From positions 1 to 33,288 of the forward strand of contig JAFYNJ010000020.1 of NCBI GenBank assembly GCA_017549805.1: a DNA stretch of 33,288 nucleotides, written 5' to 3'. Positions 22,997-31,757 of the stretch are shown here, one piece after another (position 1 is the first letter of the stretch; every line of letters begins with the position of its first letter). The notes beneath the pieces were generated by a model. It ran no database searches. It was not told where the DNA came from and saw only the letters and a program-made list of their open reading frames with translations. Source of the DNA: Bacteroidales bacterium (lineage in GTDB: Bacteria > Bacteroidota > Bacteroidia > Bacteroidales > F082). A program made the translations under genes and the position numbers.

Positions 22997-25044
22997 AAAG
23001 GCTTGCGATAAGTGCAACCATTCCGCCACTCTGAACAGCCATAGGCGGTCTTGCCTTTGATGATATGGCCCTTGCCACATAAGGGACAAGGTTGCCCGAT
23101 GATGGCATCGGGATTAGTTTCAGTTGGAGCTGCTGGGGCCTTTTTCGGCTTGGGTGTCGCAGTTCTTTTTGGTCCGGCTTTTTTCGGCTTTTCTTCCTGA
23201 GCCACAACAGTCACTCGGCGATTGCTGTTGTCGAGCATCACCTGATTGACAATCTCTGAAACCATCTGTTTTAGCTCTTCGAGAAACTGTCGGGCTTCGT
23301 ATTTGTGCTGCTCAATCTCACGGAGTTTCTTTTCCCAGATGCCCGTCAACTCAGCGCTTTTCAGCAATTCTTCATGAATCAAACCGATGAGCTCGATGCC
23401 TGTGGGCGTAGGCTCAAGGCTCTTGCGCACTTTGCGGATATAGTTGCGTTTGAACAGCGTTTCGATGATGGCGGCACGGGTGGATGGCCTGCCAATGCCG
23501 TTTTCCTTCATCACCTCGCGGAGGGAATCGTCATCGACCAATTTGCCTGCCGTTTCCATGGCACGGAGCAAGGTGGCTTCGGTGTAGGGCTTGGGGGGTT
23601 GGGTCCATTTTTCAGCCAATTGTGGCTTGTGGGGACCATGCTCGCCTTTTGCAAAGATGGGCAACGTCTTTTCTATAGAGCTAGCATCCTCTGACGAGGA
23701 TGCGGAGGAATTATCGGCACCATCAGCTACCGAGCTAGTATCCTCTGACGAGGATGCGACGGGTTTGATGACGGTGCGCCAACCTGGTACAAGAATTTGC
23801 TTTCCCGAGGTCTTAAACTCAACATCTTCAACCTTACCCAAAACTGTGGTCGTGGCAAACTGGCAATCGGGATAAAACACGGCGATGAAATGGCGACAAA
23901 CTTCATCATAGACCTTCTCTTCCGCGAATGACAAGCCTTGCGGCACCACGCCCGTCGGGATGATGGCATGGTGGTCGGTAACCTTGCTATTATCGAACAC
24001 CTTCTTACTCTTGGGCAGCTTCTTCCCTGCTAGAGGTGCCGTCAAGTCGGCATAATTGGTCAGTTTGGCCAAGATACCCGGACACTTTGGATAGATGTCG
24101 TCGCTCAAGTAGGTGGTATCAACACGCGGATAGGTGGTGTATTTCTTCTCGTAAAGGCTCTGGATGGTCTGCAAGGTCTGCTCGGCCGACATGTTGTACT
24201 TCTTGTTGCACTCCACCTGCAAGGAAGTCAAGTCGTAGAGCCGTGGTGGCGCCTCCGTGCCTTTCTTTGTGGAGATTTCGGTCACGGTAAACTCCTTCCC
24301 TTTTACGCTTTCCAAATCTTTCTGTCCGTCCTCGACGGATCCATACTTACCCTTGGTGGCAGTAAAGGTGGTGTCGCGATATACGGTGGATAACACCCAA
24401 TAAGCTTCCGGCTTGAAATTCTGTATTTCCTGATAACGCTTGACAATCAAGGCCAATGTGGGCGTCTGCACACGCCCGATGGACAAGACCTGTCGGTTTT
24501 GACCGTATTTCAAAGTATAGAGCCGGGTGGCATTCATGCCTAACAGCCAATCGCCAATGGCACGCGACAGCCCTGCCTCGTAAAGAGATTGGTATTCCGA
24601 CTGATCCTTCAAGGTTTTAAAGCCTTCACGGATGGATTCTTCCGTCAACGAAGAAATCCACAAGCGCTGAACGGGGCATTTCACCAAAGCCTTCTGCATC
24701 ACCCAACGCTGGATGAGTTCGCCTTCCTGGCCAGCATCACCGCAGTTCACGATCGAATCGGCTTTCTGGAACAAGGATTCAATGATCTTAAACTGCTTCT
24801 CAACGCCTTTGTCAGCAATCAACTTGATACCGAAACGCGGTGGGATCATCGGCAACCGACTCAACGCCCAAGCCTTCCACTGGTCTGTATAGTCGTGTGG
24901 CTCTTTCAGCGTGCAAAGATGGCCGAAAGTCCAAGTCACCTGATAGCCGTTGCCTTCCATATACCCCTCGTGGGCGGTATTGGCTCCCAGCACCTTCGCG
25001 ATGTCACGCGCTACACTCGGCTTTTCGGCAATACAAACAATCAT
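22993..25044 (-). CDS. topB: DNA topoisomerase III (type IA)
   Basis: This 683-residue type IA topoisomerase relaxes and decatenates DNA by single-strand passage. The TOPRIM domain has AEKPSVARDIAKVLG and GDAGQEGELI (in which the second Asp of the usual DxDxE is Gly, as in several TopB relatives). The catalytic Tyr lies in TTYPRVDTTYLS. A late helical part follows (NGIGRPSTRAAIIE). The C terminus has a basic linker rich in K, P and A and a zinc-ribbon-like end (CPLCGKGHIIKGKTAYGC). Start 25044 is chosen over 25089 because it overlaps the antiporter stop as ATGA. A Ser/Asp/Glu-rich insertion near the middle contains an 18-codon tandem duplication (see repeat at 23678). It is probably cotranscribed after the antiporter gene. 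Confidence 0.93.
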   Translation of the reverse strand: MIVCIAEKPSVARDIAKVLGANTAHEGYMEGNGYQVTWTFGHLCTLKEPHDYTDQWKAWALSRLPMIPPRFGIKLIADKGVEKQFKIIESLFQKADSIVNCGDAGQEGELIQRWVMQKALVKCPVQRLWISSLTEESIREGFKTLKDQSEYQSLYEAGLSRAIGDWLLGMNATRLYTLKYGQNRQVLSIGRVQTPTLALIVKRYQEIQNFKPEAYWVLSTVYRDTTFTATKGKYGSVEDGQKDLESVKGKEFTVTEISTKKGTEAPPRLYDLTSLQVECNKKYNMSAEQTLQTIQSLYEKKYTTYPRVDTTYLSDDIYPKCPGILAKLTNYADLTAPLAGKKLPKSKKVFDNSKVTDHHAIIPTGVVPQGLSFAEEKVYDEVCRHFIAVFYPDCQFATTTVLGKVEDVEFKTSGKQILVPGWRTVIKPVASSSEDTSSVADGADNSSASSSEDASSIEKTLPIFAKGEHGPHKPQLAEKWTQPPKPYTEATLLRAMETAGKLVDDDSLREVMKENGIGRPSTRAAIIETLFKRNYIRKVRKSLEPTPTGIELIGLIHEELLKSAELTGIWEKKLREIEQHKYEARQFLEELKQMVSEIVNQVMLDNSNRRVTVVAQEEKPKKAGPKRTATPKPKKAPAAPTETNPDAIIGQPCPLCGKGHIIKGKTAYGCSEWRNGCTYRKPF
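23678..23758 (-). repeat. In-frame 54-bp tandem duplication inside topB
   Basis: A 27-bp segment occurs at 23678-23704 and again at 23732-23758 with one difference, a period of 54 bp or 18 codons. It encodes the acidic SSSEDTSS and SSSEDASS repeats in a poorly conserved linker. Each copy contains a perfect 7-bp inverted repeat (CATCCTC/GAGGATG, with T for C in the second copy). It keeps the frame open. Confidence 0.85.
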
Positions 25045-27302
25045 GACTTTATCAAGACTTCCGCTTTGGATTTTTGAGCGACAAACCACACATAGTCGTG
25101 AGGCTTGAAGGTAATGCGTGCTGAAGGATTCAGGATGAAAGTGCCGTCACGCTCAATGGCAATCACCATGGCCTCATAGTGGTCAGCCAGACCAGAATCC
25201 ATCAGGGTAATACCCACAAAGGGACTACTCTCAGGCACTTCTACCTTATAGAGATCGACTTCGCTTTCTTCGTGCTCCCGAATCAACTGTTCATCAAAAG
25301 CCTCCACCTTGCCCAACAACAGCCGCAGATGGTCCTCATGCCCAACGAAGGTGATTTTGTCGTAGGGAAACAGTTGGAAATCCGACTTGGGAAGCTCATA
25401 TATTTGCTTGCCACGTTCCACGCTAACCACACTCACATTGTAATTGTCACGGAAATCCGTCTCCTTGATCAATTTGCCTGAATAATCGCTGTCAGGACTG
25501 AGGGTCATCTTCTGCAAATGACAGTTCTCTTGTAAGATTTCCGGAATGGCAAACACCTGCGACGACTGCCGTTTGTTGAGGTTATCAGTAAAACGCGCTT
25601 CAATGCGTTTGTGGAACCGCATGGCAGGACTCAGCACCCTAAGCATCACGGTATAAACCAAGGCCATGCCAATATTGAACAGGCGAAAATATGGTGCTCC
25701 AACACCCAGTTTCGACCAGAAATCCGCATTGAAATAATGCCGCAACACAGAAGTGGACACTACCCATACGATGATAAACCGCAGAATAAAAATGGATAGA
25801 ATCAAGGTCTTGTTGAATCGGCTGTTTTCCATCAGCTTCTGTGTGGTTTTCACAAGGGTATGCCTGAATCCGATAGCCCATAGGAAAGGCGACACCAGCA
25901 CCAGCGTAACAGCCGCACTGATGGCGTTACCCCAAATATTCGGCACATAATCCATAATGACGGAGCCACCCCAGAAGCAGAGGAACAACACGGCAATGAC
26001 TATGGCCACATAGATGATGATATGCTTGAACTGACGGCCCAAGAAGCTTGCCATACTTACCTTTTGTCCACTCTTTACCTTAATGCCGCTATCCTTGTTT
26101 TCGAAATGGCTCAACCATTGATGCGGAATGCGACCACTCACCCACTTGTATGTAGGAAGAGCTGCCTTGATGGCATACGGCGTGAGAAAAGTAGTAATGA
26201 TGGAAACCGAAACGATGATGGGATACAGGAACTCATCAATGACCCCATAGCTAAGTCCCAAGGTTGCGATAATAAACGAGAACTCACCAATCTGGCTGAA
26301 ACAGAAACCGCCTTGAATGGCCTGTTTCAAACCCAAACCGGCAATCAGGCGTCCAGCCACATTGCTCAAAGGCTTAAAGATGAGCAACACGATCGTGATC
26401 ACCAAAATCTGCCACCAATAGTTGACCAGGATTTGAGGATCCACCATCATACCCACAGAAACAAAGAAGACTGCTCCAAACAGGTTCTTGATAGGCGTGG
26501 TGAGCTTATGAATCATTTCAGCTTCCAGGGTCTCTGCCAAAATGGAACCCATGATGAAAGCGCCTAAGGCCGAAGAAAAACCAGCGAGGTTGGCCAGCAC
26601 GACCATCAAGAAACAAAGACCCACAGAAAAGACCGTCAACGTCTCTTCCGACATGAATTTCCTTGCCCAGCGCAAGATCGTAGGGACCAAAAAGATGCCG
26701 CCGATGAACCAGATAAGCAAGAAGAAGCCTAATTTGAGCATGCTGTAAAGCAACTGCATTCCGTCAAAGGTCTTACTCACCGCCAAGGTGGAGAGGATGA
26801 CCATGAGCAACACCGCTTCCAAGTCTTCCACCACCAATTCACCAATGACATTGCCGCTGAACTTCTCACGATACAGCTTCATGTCCTCAAAAGCCTTGGC
26901 GATAATGGTAGTGGATGAAATCGAGAGCATGGCACCAAGGAAGATGCAGTCCATTTGCGACCAACCCAAGAGTTTACCCAACAGGAAACCCACCAGGCAC
27001 ATCGTCACCAATTCGGTAAGGGCTGTAATGCCCACCGTCCCTCCTACTTTCTTCAGTTTCTTGAAACTGAATTCCAAGCCAATGCCAAAGAGCATGAACA
27101 CCATACCGATCTCACTCCAGGTCTCAACGCTGGTGTGGTCGTTGATGACCGGAAACCACTCGAAATTGGGACCAATCAAAAAGCCGGCGATGATGTAACC
27201 CAGGACAACAGGCTGTTTCAACCATTTGAAGATAATGGTCGTGATGCCGGCTGTAACCAGAATCAAGGCGAGATCGGAGAATAGTGCAGGAAGGGATTCC
27301 AT
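25041..27302 (-). CDS. KefB-type cation:proton antiporter with two TrkA-C domains
   Basis: This 753-residue CPA2 antiporter has about twelve membrane segments in residues 1-400, including GFLIGPN, the LFGIGLEFS motif and the SSTTIIAKAF region. A second hydrophobic block of about four segments (around 430-570) is an extra part not found in E. coli KefB. It ends in two TrkA-C-like domains (about 600-660 and 685-748, for example YDKITFVGHEDHL and PHDYVWFVAQKSK), which usually bind ligand to gate the channel. It lacks the full nucleotide-binding TrkA-N Rossmann domain of KefB/KefC. It probably exchanges K+ or Na+ for H+. It lies downstream of the membrane pyrophosphatase, and its stop overlaps the topB start by 4 bp. 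Confidence 0.92.
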   Translation of the reverse strand: MESLPALFSDLALILVTAGITTIIFKWLKQPVVLGYIIAGFLIGPNFEWFPVINDHTSVETWSEIGMVFMLFGIGLEFSFKKLKKVGGTVGITALTELVTMCLVGFLLGKLLGWSQMDCIFLGAMLSISSTTIIAKAFEDMKLYREKFSGNVIGELVVEDLEAVLLMVILSTLAVSKTFDGMQLLYSMLKLGFFLLIWFIGGIFLVPTILRWARKFMSEETLTVFSVGLCFLMVVLANLAGFSSALGAFIMGSILAETLEAEMIHKLTTPIKNLFGAVFFVSVGMMVDPQILVNYWWQILVITIVLLIFKPLSNVAGRLIAGLGLKQAIQGGFCFSQIGEFSFIIATLGLSYGVIDEFLYPIIVSVSIITTFLTPYAIKAALPTYKWVSGRIPHQWLSHFENKDSGIKVKSGQKVSMASFLGRQFKHIIIYVAIVIAVLFLCFWGGSVIMDYVPNIWGNAISAAVTLVLVSPFLWAIGFRHTLVKTTQKLMENSRFNKTLILSIFILRFIIVWVVSTSVLRHYFNADFWSKLGVGAPYFRLFNIGMALVYTVMLRVLSPAMRFHKRIEARFTDNLNKRQSSQVFAIPEILQENCHLQKMTLSPDSDYSGKLIKETDFRDNYNVSVVSVERGKQIYELPKSDFQLFPYDKITFVGHEDHLRLLLGKVEAFDEQLIREHEESEVDLYKVEVPESSPFVGITLMDSGLADHYEAMVIAIERDGTFILNPSARITFKPHDYVWFVAQKSKAEVLIKS

Positions 27303-27309
27303 TATTTAG

Positions 27310-27393
27310 TTGAGAGTTTAAAGTTTAGAGTTTAGAGTTGAAAAATGAGAGGTGAAAGGAAAAAACCTCTCACCTCTCATCTCTCACCTCTCA
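27310..27393 (+). repeat. Compound heptamer array, TTTAGAG then CTCTCAC families
   Basis: Twelve consecutive 7-bp units keep phase without a break. TTGAGAG, TTTAAAG and TTTAGAG units come first, then ATGAGAG and GTGAAAG, then after an A-run CCTCTCA and TCTCTCA units. The two halves are inverted relative to each other, so the array folds into the terminator hairpin at 27341-27380. It fills the gap between the pyrophosphatase and antiporter genes. Confidence 0.85.
27341..27380 (-). terminator. Terminator hairpin of the pyrophosphatase gene, made of heptamers
   Basis: Arms 27345-27359 and 27366-27380 pair over 15 bp with one G-U. The loop is six A on the plus strand (six T in the RNA orientation), followed on the minus strand by TTTT. 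It lies 19 bp after the stop of the pyrophosphatase and before the antiporter gene, so it may reduce read-through. Confidence 0.7.
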
Positions 27394-27398
27394 ATTAA

Positions 27399-29645
27399 TT
27401 ACAGCAGGTGGCAAGTGACGGTCAGACCGGCCATCACGATGGAGACCATGCTCATCAGCTTGATGAGGATGTTCAGTGAAGGACCTGACGTGTCTTTGAA
27501 CGGGTCGCCGACGGTGTCACCCACGACGGTGGCTTTATGGTTGTCAGAGCCCTTGCCGCCGAAGTTGCCTTCCTCAACATACTTCTTGGCATTGTCCCAA
27601 GCACCGCCCGAGTTGGCCATGAACACAGCCAGCACGAAACCAGTGGCCAGGCCGCCGATCAACAGACCGAGAACACCCGGAACACCGAGAATCAAACCTG
27701 TGAGAATCGGGACCAGAATGGCGAGGATGGAAGGCACCAGCATTTCATGCTGGGCACCCTTGGTGGAGATGGCCACGCAGCGCTCATAATCGGGTTCAGC
27801 ATGACCCTCAAGAATACCCTTGATGGTGCTGAACTGACGGCGCACCTCTTCAACCATCTTCTGGGCAGCACGCCCCACAGCATTCATGGTCATGCCACAG
27901 AATACGAAGGCCATCATGGCGCCAATGAAGATACCCACCAGAACAACGGGGTTCATCAAGTTGACTTGGTAGAACTCCATGAAGTCGATCAAGGAAGCTT
28001 GGGCAGTGTCGACCACTCTTTCGCCAATCTCCAAGGTAGCTTCACCCACGCGGACCAAAGCGATCTTGATTTCCTCTACATAGGAAGCCAGCAGGGCGAG
28101 GGCTGTCAGAGCAGCAGAACCGATGGCGAAACCTTTACCGGTGGCAGCGGTGGTGTTGCCGAGAGCATCGAGGGCATCGGTGCGCTTGCGAACCTCTGGA
28201 TCGAGGCCGCTCATTTCGGCGTTACCGCCAGCGTTGTCGGCGATGGGACCGTAAGCGTCGGTAGCCAGGGTAATACCCAATGTGGAGAGCATACCCACAG
28301 CAGCGATACCGATACCGTAAAGACCTCTGGAGAGGTTGACGGCGGTAAATTCAATGTTGAAGCCGTTGGCGCAGAGATAAGCGAGCACAATAGCAAAGCC
28401 CACGGTGATCACCGGGATGGCGGTGGAAAGCATACCCAGACCCAAACCGGAGATGATCACGGTTGCAGGACCCGTCTTGGAACTCTCAGCCACCTTTTGG
28501 GTGGGCTTGTAACTTTGTGAAGTGTAGTATTCAGTAGCCTTTCCGATAATCACGCCAGCCAGCAGACCGACCACCACGGAAAGTGAGGTTTGCCACCACA
28601 TGTTGGCATATTCGCCCGTTTCTTTTCCAAAGAGGAAGTACATGATGCCGAAAGTAGCGGCAGCGATCAAGAAAGCAGCGGTGTTGGTACCGCGGCTCAG
28701 AGCGCCCAGCAACTGTTTCATGCCGGCGTCTTCCTTTGTGCGGACCAAGAAAATACCAATTAATGAAAGGAGCACACCTGCAGCGGCAATCAGCATAGGA
28801 GCAAACACGGCTTTCAGCTGCATTTCAGCACCGGCGGCACTTTGTGTGGCGGCAGTGGCGAAAGCAGAAGCGCCCAAGGCCATGGTAGCCAGGATGGATC
28901 CTGCGTAGGACTCATAAAGGTCGGCACCCATACCGGCCACGTCACCGACGTTGTCACCGACGTTATCGGCAATGGTAGCGGGGTTGCGCGGATCATCCTC
29001 CGGGATGTTGTATTCGGTCTTACCCACGAGGTCGGCACCCACGTCAGCGGCCTTGGTGTAGATACCGCCACCCACACGGGCGAACAAAGCCTGTGTAGAA
29101 GCACCCATACCGAAGGTCAACATGGTGGTGGTGATGGTCACCAAGTCAGCCTGTGCACCCACCATCTCGAGAAGTCTGGTGCCTTTCAACACCAAGAACC
29201 ACACCGAAACGTCGAGCAGGGCGAGACCCACCACGACGAGACCCATCACAGCGCCCGAACGGAAAGCGACCTTCAAGCCGCTGTTCAGCGAGCGACGGGC
29301 GGCGTTAGCCGTACGTGCTGAAGCATAGGTGGCAGTCTTCATGCCGAAGAATCCAGCCAAACCCGAGAAGAAACCACCCGTGAGGAACGCGAACCAAACG
29401 ATGGCGTTCTGCAGGTCGAATCGACTCATAACAAAGAAAACGATCGCCAACACGATAAAGACGATGATAACCACCTTGTACTGCTGTTTCAGGTAGGCCA
29501 TGGCGCCTTTACGGACGTGAGCGGCAATCTTCTTCATCAGATCGGTGCCTTCATCTTCTTTCATCATCGATTTGTAGAAGAAGAAAGCGAATGCCAGTGC
29601 CAAAATAGAGGCACCCAGCACCCAATAAACGATTGAAAGACTCAT
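27399..29645 (-). CDS. hppA: Membrane pyrophosphatase, K+-dependent type
   Basis: This 748-residue membrane protein of about 16 segments couples pyrophosphate hydrolysis to Na+ and/or H+ export. The catalytic motif DVGADLVGKTE (residues 201-211) and the acidic loops TIADNVGDNVGDVAGMGAD and DNAGGNAEMS are present. At the potassium site the protein reads GNTTAATGKG with Ala500 and Gly503, not the Lys and Thr of K+-independent enzymes, so it should need K+. K+-dependent types include Na+ pumps and dual Na+/H+ pumps, the latter known from Bacteroides. Which one this is cannot be settled here. It has a full consensus promoter and is followed by a cation:proton antiporter, which fits Na+/H+ balance. 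Confidence 0.95.
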   Translation of the reverse strand: MSLSIVYWVLGASILALAFAFFFYKSMMKEDEGTDLMKKIAAHVRKGAMAYLKQQYKVVIIVFIVLAIVFFVMSRFDLQNAIVWFAFLTGGFFSGLAGFFGMKTATYASARTANAARRSLNSGLKVAFRSGAVMGLVVVGLALLDVSVWFLVLKGTRLLEMVGAQADLVTITTTMLTFGMGASTQALFARVGGGIYTKAADVGADLVGKTEYNIPEDDPRNPATIADNVGDNVGDVAGMGADLYESYAGSILATMALGASAFATAATQSAAGAEMQLKAVFAPMLIAAAGVLLSLIGIFLVRTKEDAGMKQLLGALSRGTNTAAFLIAAATFGIMYFLFGKETGEYANMWWQTSLSVVVGLLAGVIIGKATEYYTSQSYKPTQKVAESSKTGPATVIISGLGLGMLSTAIPVITVGFAIVLAYLCANGFNIEFTAVNLSRGLYGIGIAAVGMLSTLGITLATDAYGPIADNAGGNAEMSGLDPEVRKRTDALDALGNTTAATGKGFAIGSAALTALALLASYVEEIKIALVRVGEATLEIGERVVDTAQASLIDFMEFYQVNLMNPVVLVGIFIGAMMAFVFCGMTMNAVGRAAQKMVEEVRRQFSTIKGILEGHAEPDYERCVAISTKGAQHEMLVPSILAILVPILTGLILGVPGVLGLLIGGLATGFVLAVFMANSGGAWDNAKKYVEEGNFGGKGSDNHKATVVGDTVGDPFKDTSGPSLNILIKLMSMVSIVMAGLTVTCHLL

Positions 29646-29686
29646 AGATTTGTTATTTAAGATTAATTTGTTTCACAAAGAATCAA

Positions 29687-29717
29687 CAAAAGTAGGAACA
29701 AATCAAAAGAATTCAAA
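29687..29717 (-). promoter_or_regulatory. Promoter of the membrane pyrophosphatase gene
   Basis: The minus strand has TTTG (29714-29717), 19 bp, then TACTTTTG (29687-29694), a full consensus promoter. The leader is about 35 nt. Confidence 0.8.
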
Positions 29718-29754
29718 GACAATTTTTAAAAAAAACACCCCTCGGCGATTTTTC

Positions 29755-29785
29755 TTGTTGATGTCAGGAATTATTCCTATTTTTG
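29755..29785 (+). promoter_or_regulatory. Promoter of the bifunctional nuclease gene
   Basis: TTG (29755-29757), 20 bp, then TATTTTTG (29778-29785), a full consensus match. The start site near 29790 excludes the open-frame ATG at 29783 and supports the ATG at 29831. Confidence 0.78.
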
Positions 29786-29830
29786 GCATTTGAAGTGGGA
29801 AAGGTTTTTTCCTCACCCATTGCTTTGAAA

Positions 29831-30409
29831 ATGAACAAGATTACATTAGAAATTAAAGAGCTGCTATTCAGCCAATCGTCCAGTGGAGCATACGTGCTGA
29901 TTCTTGGCGACAAACATTCCATGAGGCGTCTGCCCATCGTCATCGGCAGTGCCGAGGCACAATCCATCGCGTTGGGACTGGAAGGCAACCAACCCTCCCG
30001 TCCCCTCACCCACGACCTTTTCAAGAAGTTTGCCTTGAATTATGGAGTGGACCTGATGGAAGTGGTCATCACACGCTTTCTGGAAGGAGTATTCTATGCC
30101 ATGCTCGTTTGCAAGCAAGGTGACGACATCAACATGATCGATGCACGACCTTCCGATGCCATCGCTTTGGCGGTACGATTCAACTGCCCTATTTCCGCAT
30201 ACGAAAACGTTATGAACGAAGCCGGCATCGAGATGGATGAACTCAAGGACTTGGAACCGCAACCCGAACCCGAGGAACCAATAGAGACTTCCGACAGTCT
30301 CGAAGACCTGAGCGTTGAACAGCTACAAAAGCTGCTCCAGCTGGCCATCGACGAAGAAAACTACGAAAAAGCCGCTGAGCTCCGCGATTTGATTAATAGT
30401 AAATCTTGA
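29831..30409 (+). CDS. Bifunctional nuclease (BFN/DUF151) family protein with UVR motif
   Basis: This 192-residue soluble protein has a DUF151 domain in residues 1-130, with landmarks YVLILGDKHSMRRLPIVIG, EAQSIAL, TRFLEGVFYAML and DARPSDAIALAVR. An acidic proline-rich linker follows, then a UVR-type helical hairpin (LSVEQLQKLLQLAIDEENYE, then KAAELRDLI) like that in UvrB and UvrC. DUF151 members include a plant bifunctional nuclease, and bacterial roles are poorly defined. The UVR motif suggests contact with a partner. It is first in the run leading to the nucleoside symporter, thyA and folA, with heptamer arrays in each gap. Confidence 0.9.
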   Translation: MNKITLEIKELLFSQSSSGAYVLILGDKHSMRRLPIVIGSAEAQSIALGLEGNQPSRPLTHDLFKKFALNYGVDLMEVVITRFLEGVFYAMLVCKQGDDINMIDARPSDAIALAVRFNCPISAYENVMNEAGIEMDELKDLEPQPEPEEPIETSDSLEDLSVEQLQKLLQLAIDEENYEKAAELRDLINSKS

Positions 30410-30412
30410 TTT

Positions 30413-30447
30413 ATTCTTACTTCTAACTTCTGAATTCTAAATTCTAA
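30413..30447 (+). repeat. Heptamer array, CTTCTAA/ATTCTAA family
   Basis: Five 7-bp units (ATTCTTA, CTTCTAA, CTTCTGA, then ATTCTAA twice) occupy the 42-bp gap between the nuclease and nucleoside symporter genes, ending 4 bp before the ATG. No -7 box is present. Confidence 0.82.
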
Positions 30448-30451
30448 AATA

Positions 30452-31732
30452 ATGAAAGGTATCAAATTCAGACTCATCGTGATGAACTTCCTGATCTTTG
30501 CGGTTTGGGGAGCTTATCTCTGCTCGTTGGGCATCTACCTGGGCCGTATCGGCATGGGTGCCCATATCGGAAAGTTTTTCGCCATCCAAGGCATCGTCTC
30601 TCTGTTCATGCCCACCCTCATCGGCATCATTGCCGACCGCTGGGTGCCTGCACAGAAGATGTTAGGCATCTGCCATTTCCTGGCCGCCATCTTCATGGCA
30701 TTGGCAGGCTACATGGGTTACAAATATGGCAACGATGTCACCTTTGGCCAAATCTTCCCATACTATGCCATTAGCGTGGCGTTTTTCATGCCGACTATCG
30801 CCTTGGGCAACTCCGTGTCATACAACGCTTTGACCCAAGCAGGCCTCGATACGGTGAAGGCCTTCCCGCCCATCCGTGTGTTCGGCACCATTGGCTTCAT
30901 CCTCTCCATGTGGATTGTTAACTTCACTGGTTTCAAGGACAACTACATGCAGCTGTTCGTCTCCGCCGCATGGGGCATCATCCTTGGCTTCTATGCTTTC
31001 ACGTTGCCGAACTGCCCCGTCAACAAAACCGCCAAAGGCTCGTCGTTTGTGGATACCTTCGGCCTGCGGGCCTTCTCCCTGTTCAAGGACGGCAAGATGT
31101 GCGTTTTCTTCATCTTCTCCTTCCTTTTGGGCATGTGCTTGCAGGTGACCAACGGCTTCGCAACCCCATTCCTCGATGCCTTCGGCGCCGATCCCCAATA
31201 TGCCAATGCCTTTGCGGTGAAGAACAATGTGTTCCTCTCCTCGATTTCGCAGGTTTCGGAGACCTTATGCATTCTGTTGATCCCCTTCTTCCTGAAGAAA
31301 TTCGGCATCAAGAAGGTGATGCTCATCGCCTTTATCGCCTGGGCGTTACGCTTCTTCTTCTTAGGAGCAGGCAACCCCACCGGATTTGGCTTGGTGCTGT
31401 TGATCCTCTCCATGATCGTTTATGGCGTGGCTTTCGACTTCTTCAACATCAGCGGCTCGCTTTTCGTTGAACAGAACACCGACGAAAGCATCCGATCCAG
31501 CGCTCAGGGTGTATTCATGATGATGACCAACGGCCTTGGTGCCACCATCGGCTCGTTGTGCGCACAAGCTGTCGTAAACCGCTTCGTGTTCCATCCAGCC
31601 GCCGCCGACCCGAGCTTCAATGTCATGGGCGGTTGGTCCATGGCGTGGTATGTGTTCGCAGCCTTTGCGCTGGTGGTAGGCATCCTGTTCGCCATCCTGT
31701 TCAAATACAAACACACTCCAGAAAAAGCCTAA
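30452..31732 (+). CDS. Nucleoside:H+ symporter family MFS transporter (NupG-like)
   Basis: This 426-residue protein has twelve hydrophobic segments in two six-helix halves, with the MFS motif between TM2 and TM3 ([14 protein letters not shown]). Its closest recognised family is the nucleoside:H+ symporter group (NupG, XapB), from landmarks such as the N-terminal [17 protein letters not shown] and the late [20 protein letters not shown]. It should import nucleosides with protons. It lies directly before thyA (25 bp) and folA, so salvage of thymidine or deoxyuridine and de novo dTMP synthesis may be linked. Length matches E. coli NupG (418). Confidence 0.9.
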   Translation: MKGIKFRLIVMNFLIFAVWGAYLCSLGIYLGRIGMGAHIGKFFAIQGIVSLFMPTLIGIIADRWVPAQKMLGICHFLAAIFMALAGYMGYKYGNDVTFGQIFPYYAISVAFFMPTIALGNSVSYNALTQAGLDTVKAFPPIRVFGTIGFILSMWIVNFTGFKDNYMQLFVSAAWGIILGFYAFTLPNCPVNKTAKGSSFVDTFGLRAFSLFKDGKMCVFFIFSFLLGMCLQVTNGFATPFLDAFGADPQYANAFAVKNNVFLSSISQVSETLCILLIPFFLKKFGIKKVMLIAFIAWALRFFFLGAGNPTGFGLVLLILSMIVYGVAFDFFNISGSLFVEQNTDESIRSSAQGVFMMMTNGLGATIGSLCAQAVVNRFVFHPAAADPSFNVMGGWSMAWYVFAAFALVVGILFAILFKYKHTPEKA

Positions 31733-31757
31733 TTCTGACTTCTGTCTTCTGACTTCT
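31733..31757 (+). repeat. Heptamer array, TTCTGAC family, exactly filling a gap
   Basis: TTCTGAC, TTCTGTC and TTCTGAC, plus TTCT running into the thyA ATG, take up all 25 bases between the symporter stop and the thyA start. The family is the same as at 4284, in the same orientation relative to transcription. Confidence 0.85.

Noticed and set aside
25045-25089. 15-residue N-terminal extension of topB
   Set aside because: It lies inside the antiporter gene; the ATG at 25044 overlaps its stop and begins the conserved TOPRIM segment.
29783-29830. Upstream start for the bifunctional nuclease
   Set aside because: The ATG overlaps the -7 box at 29778-29785, so it would precede the transcript start; the DUF151 domain begins at 29831.
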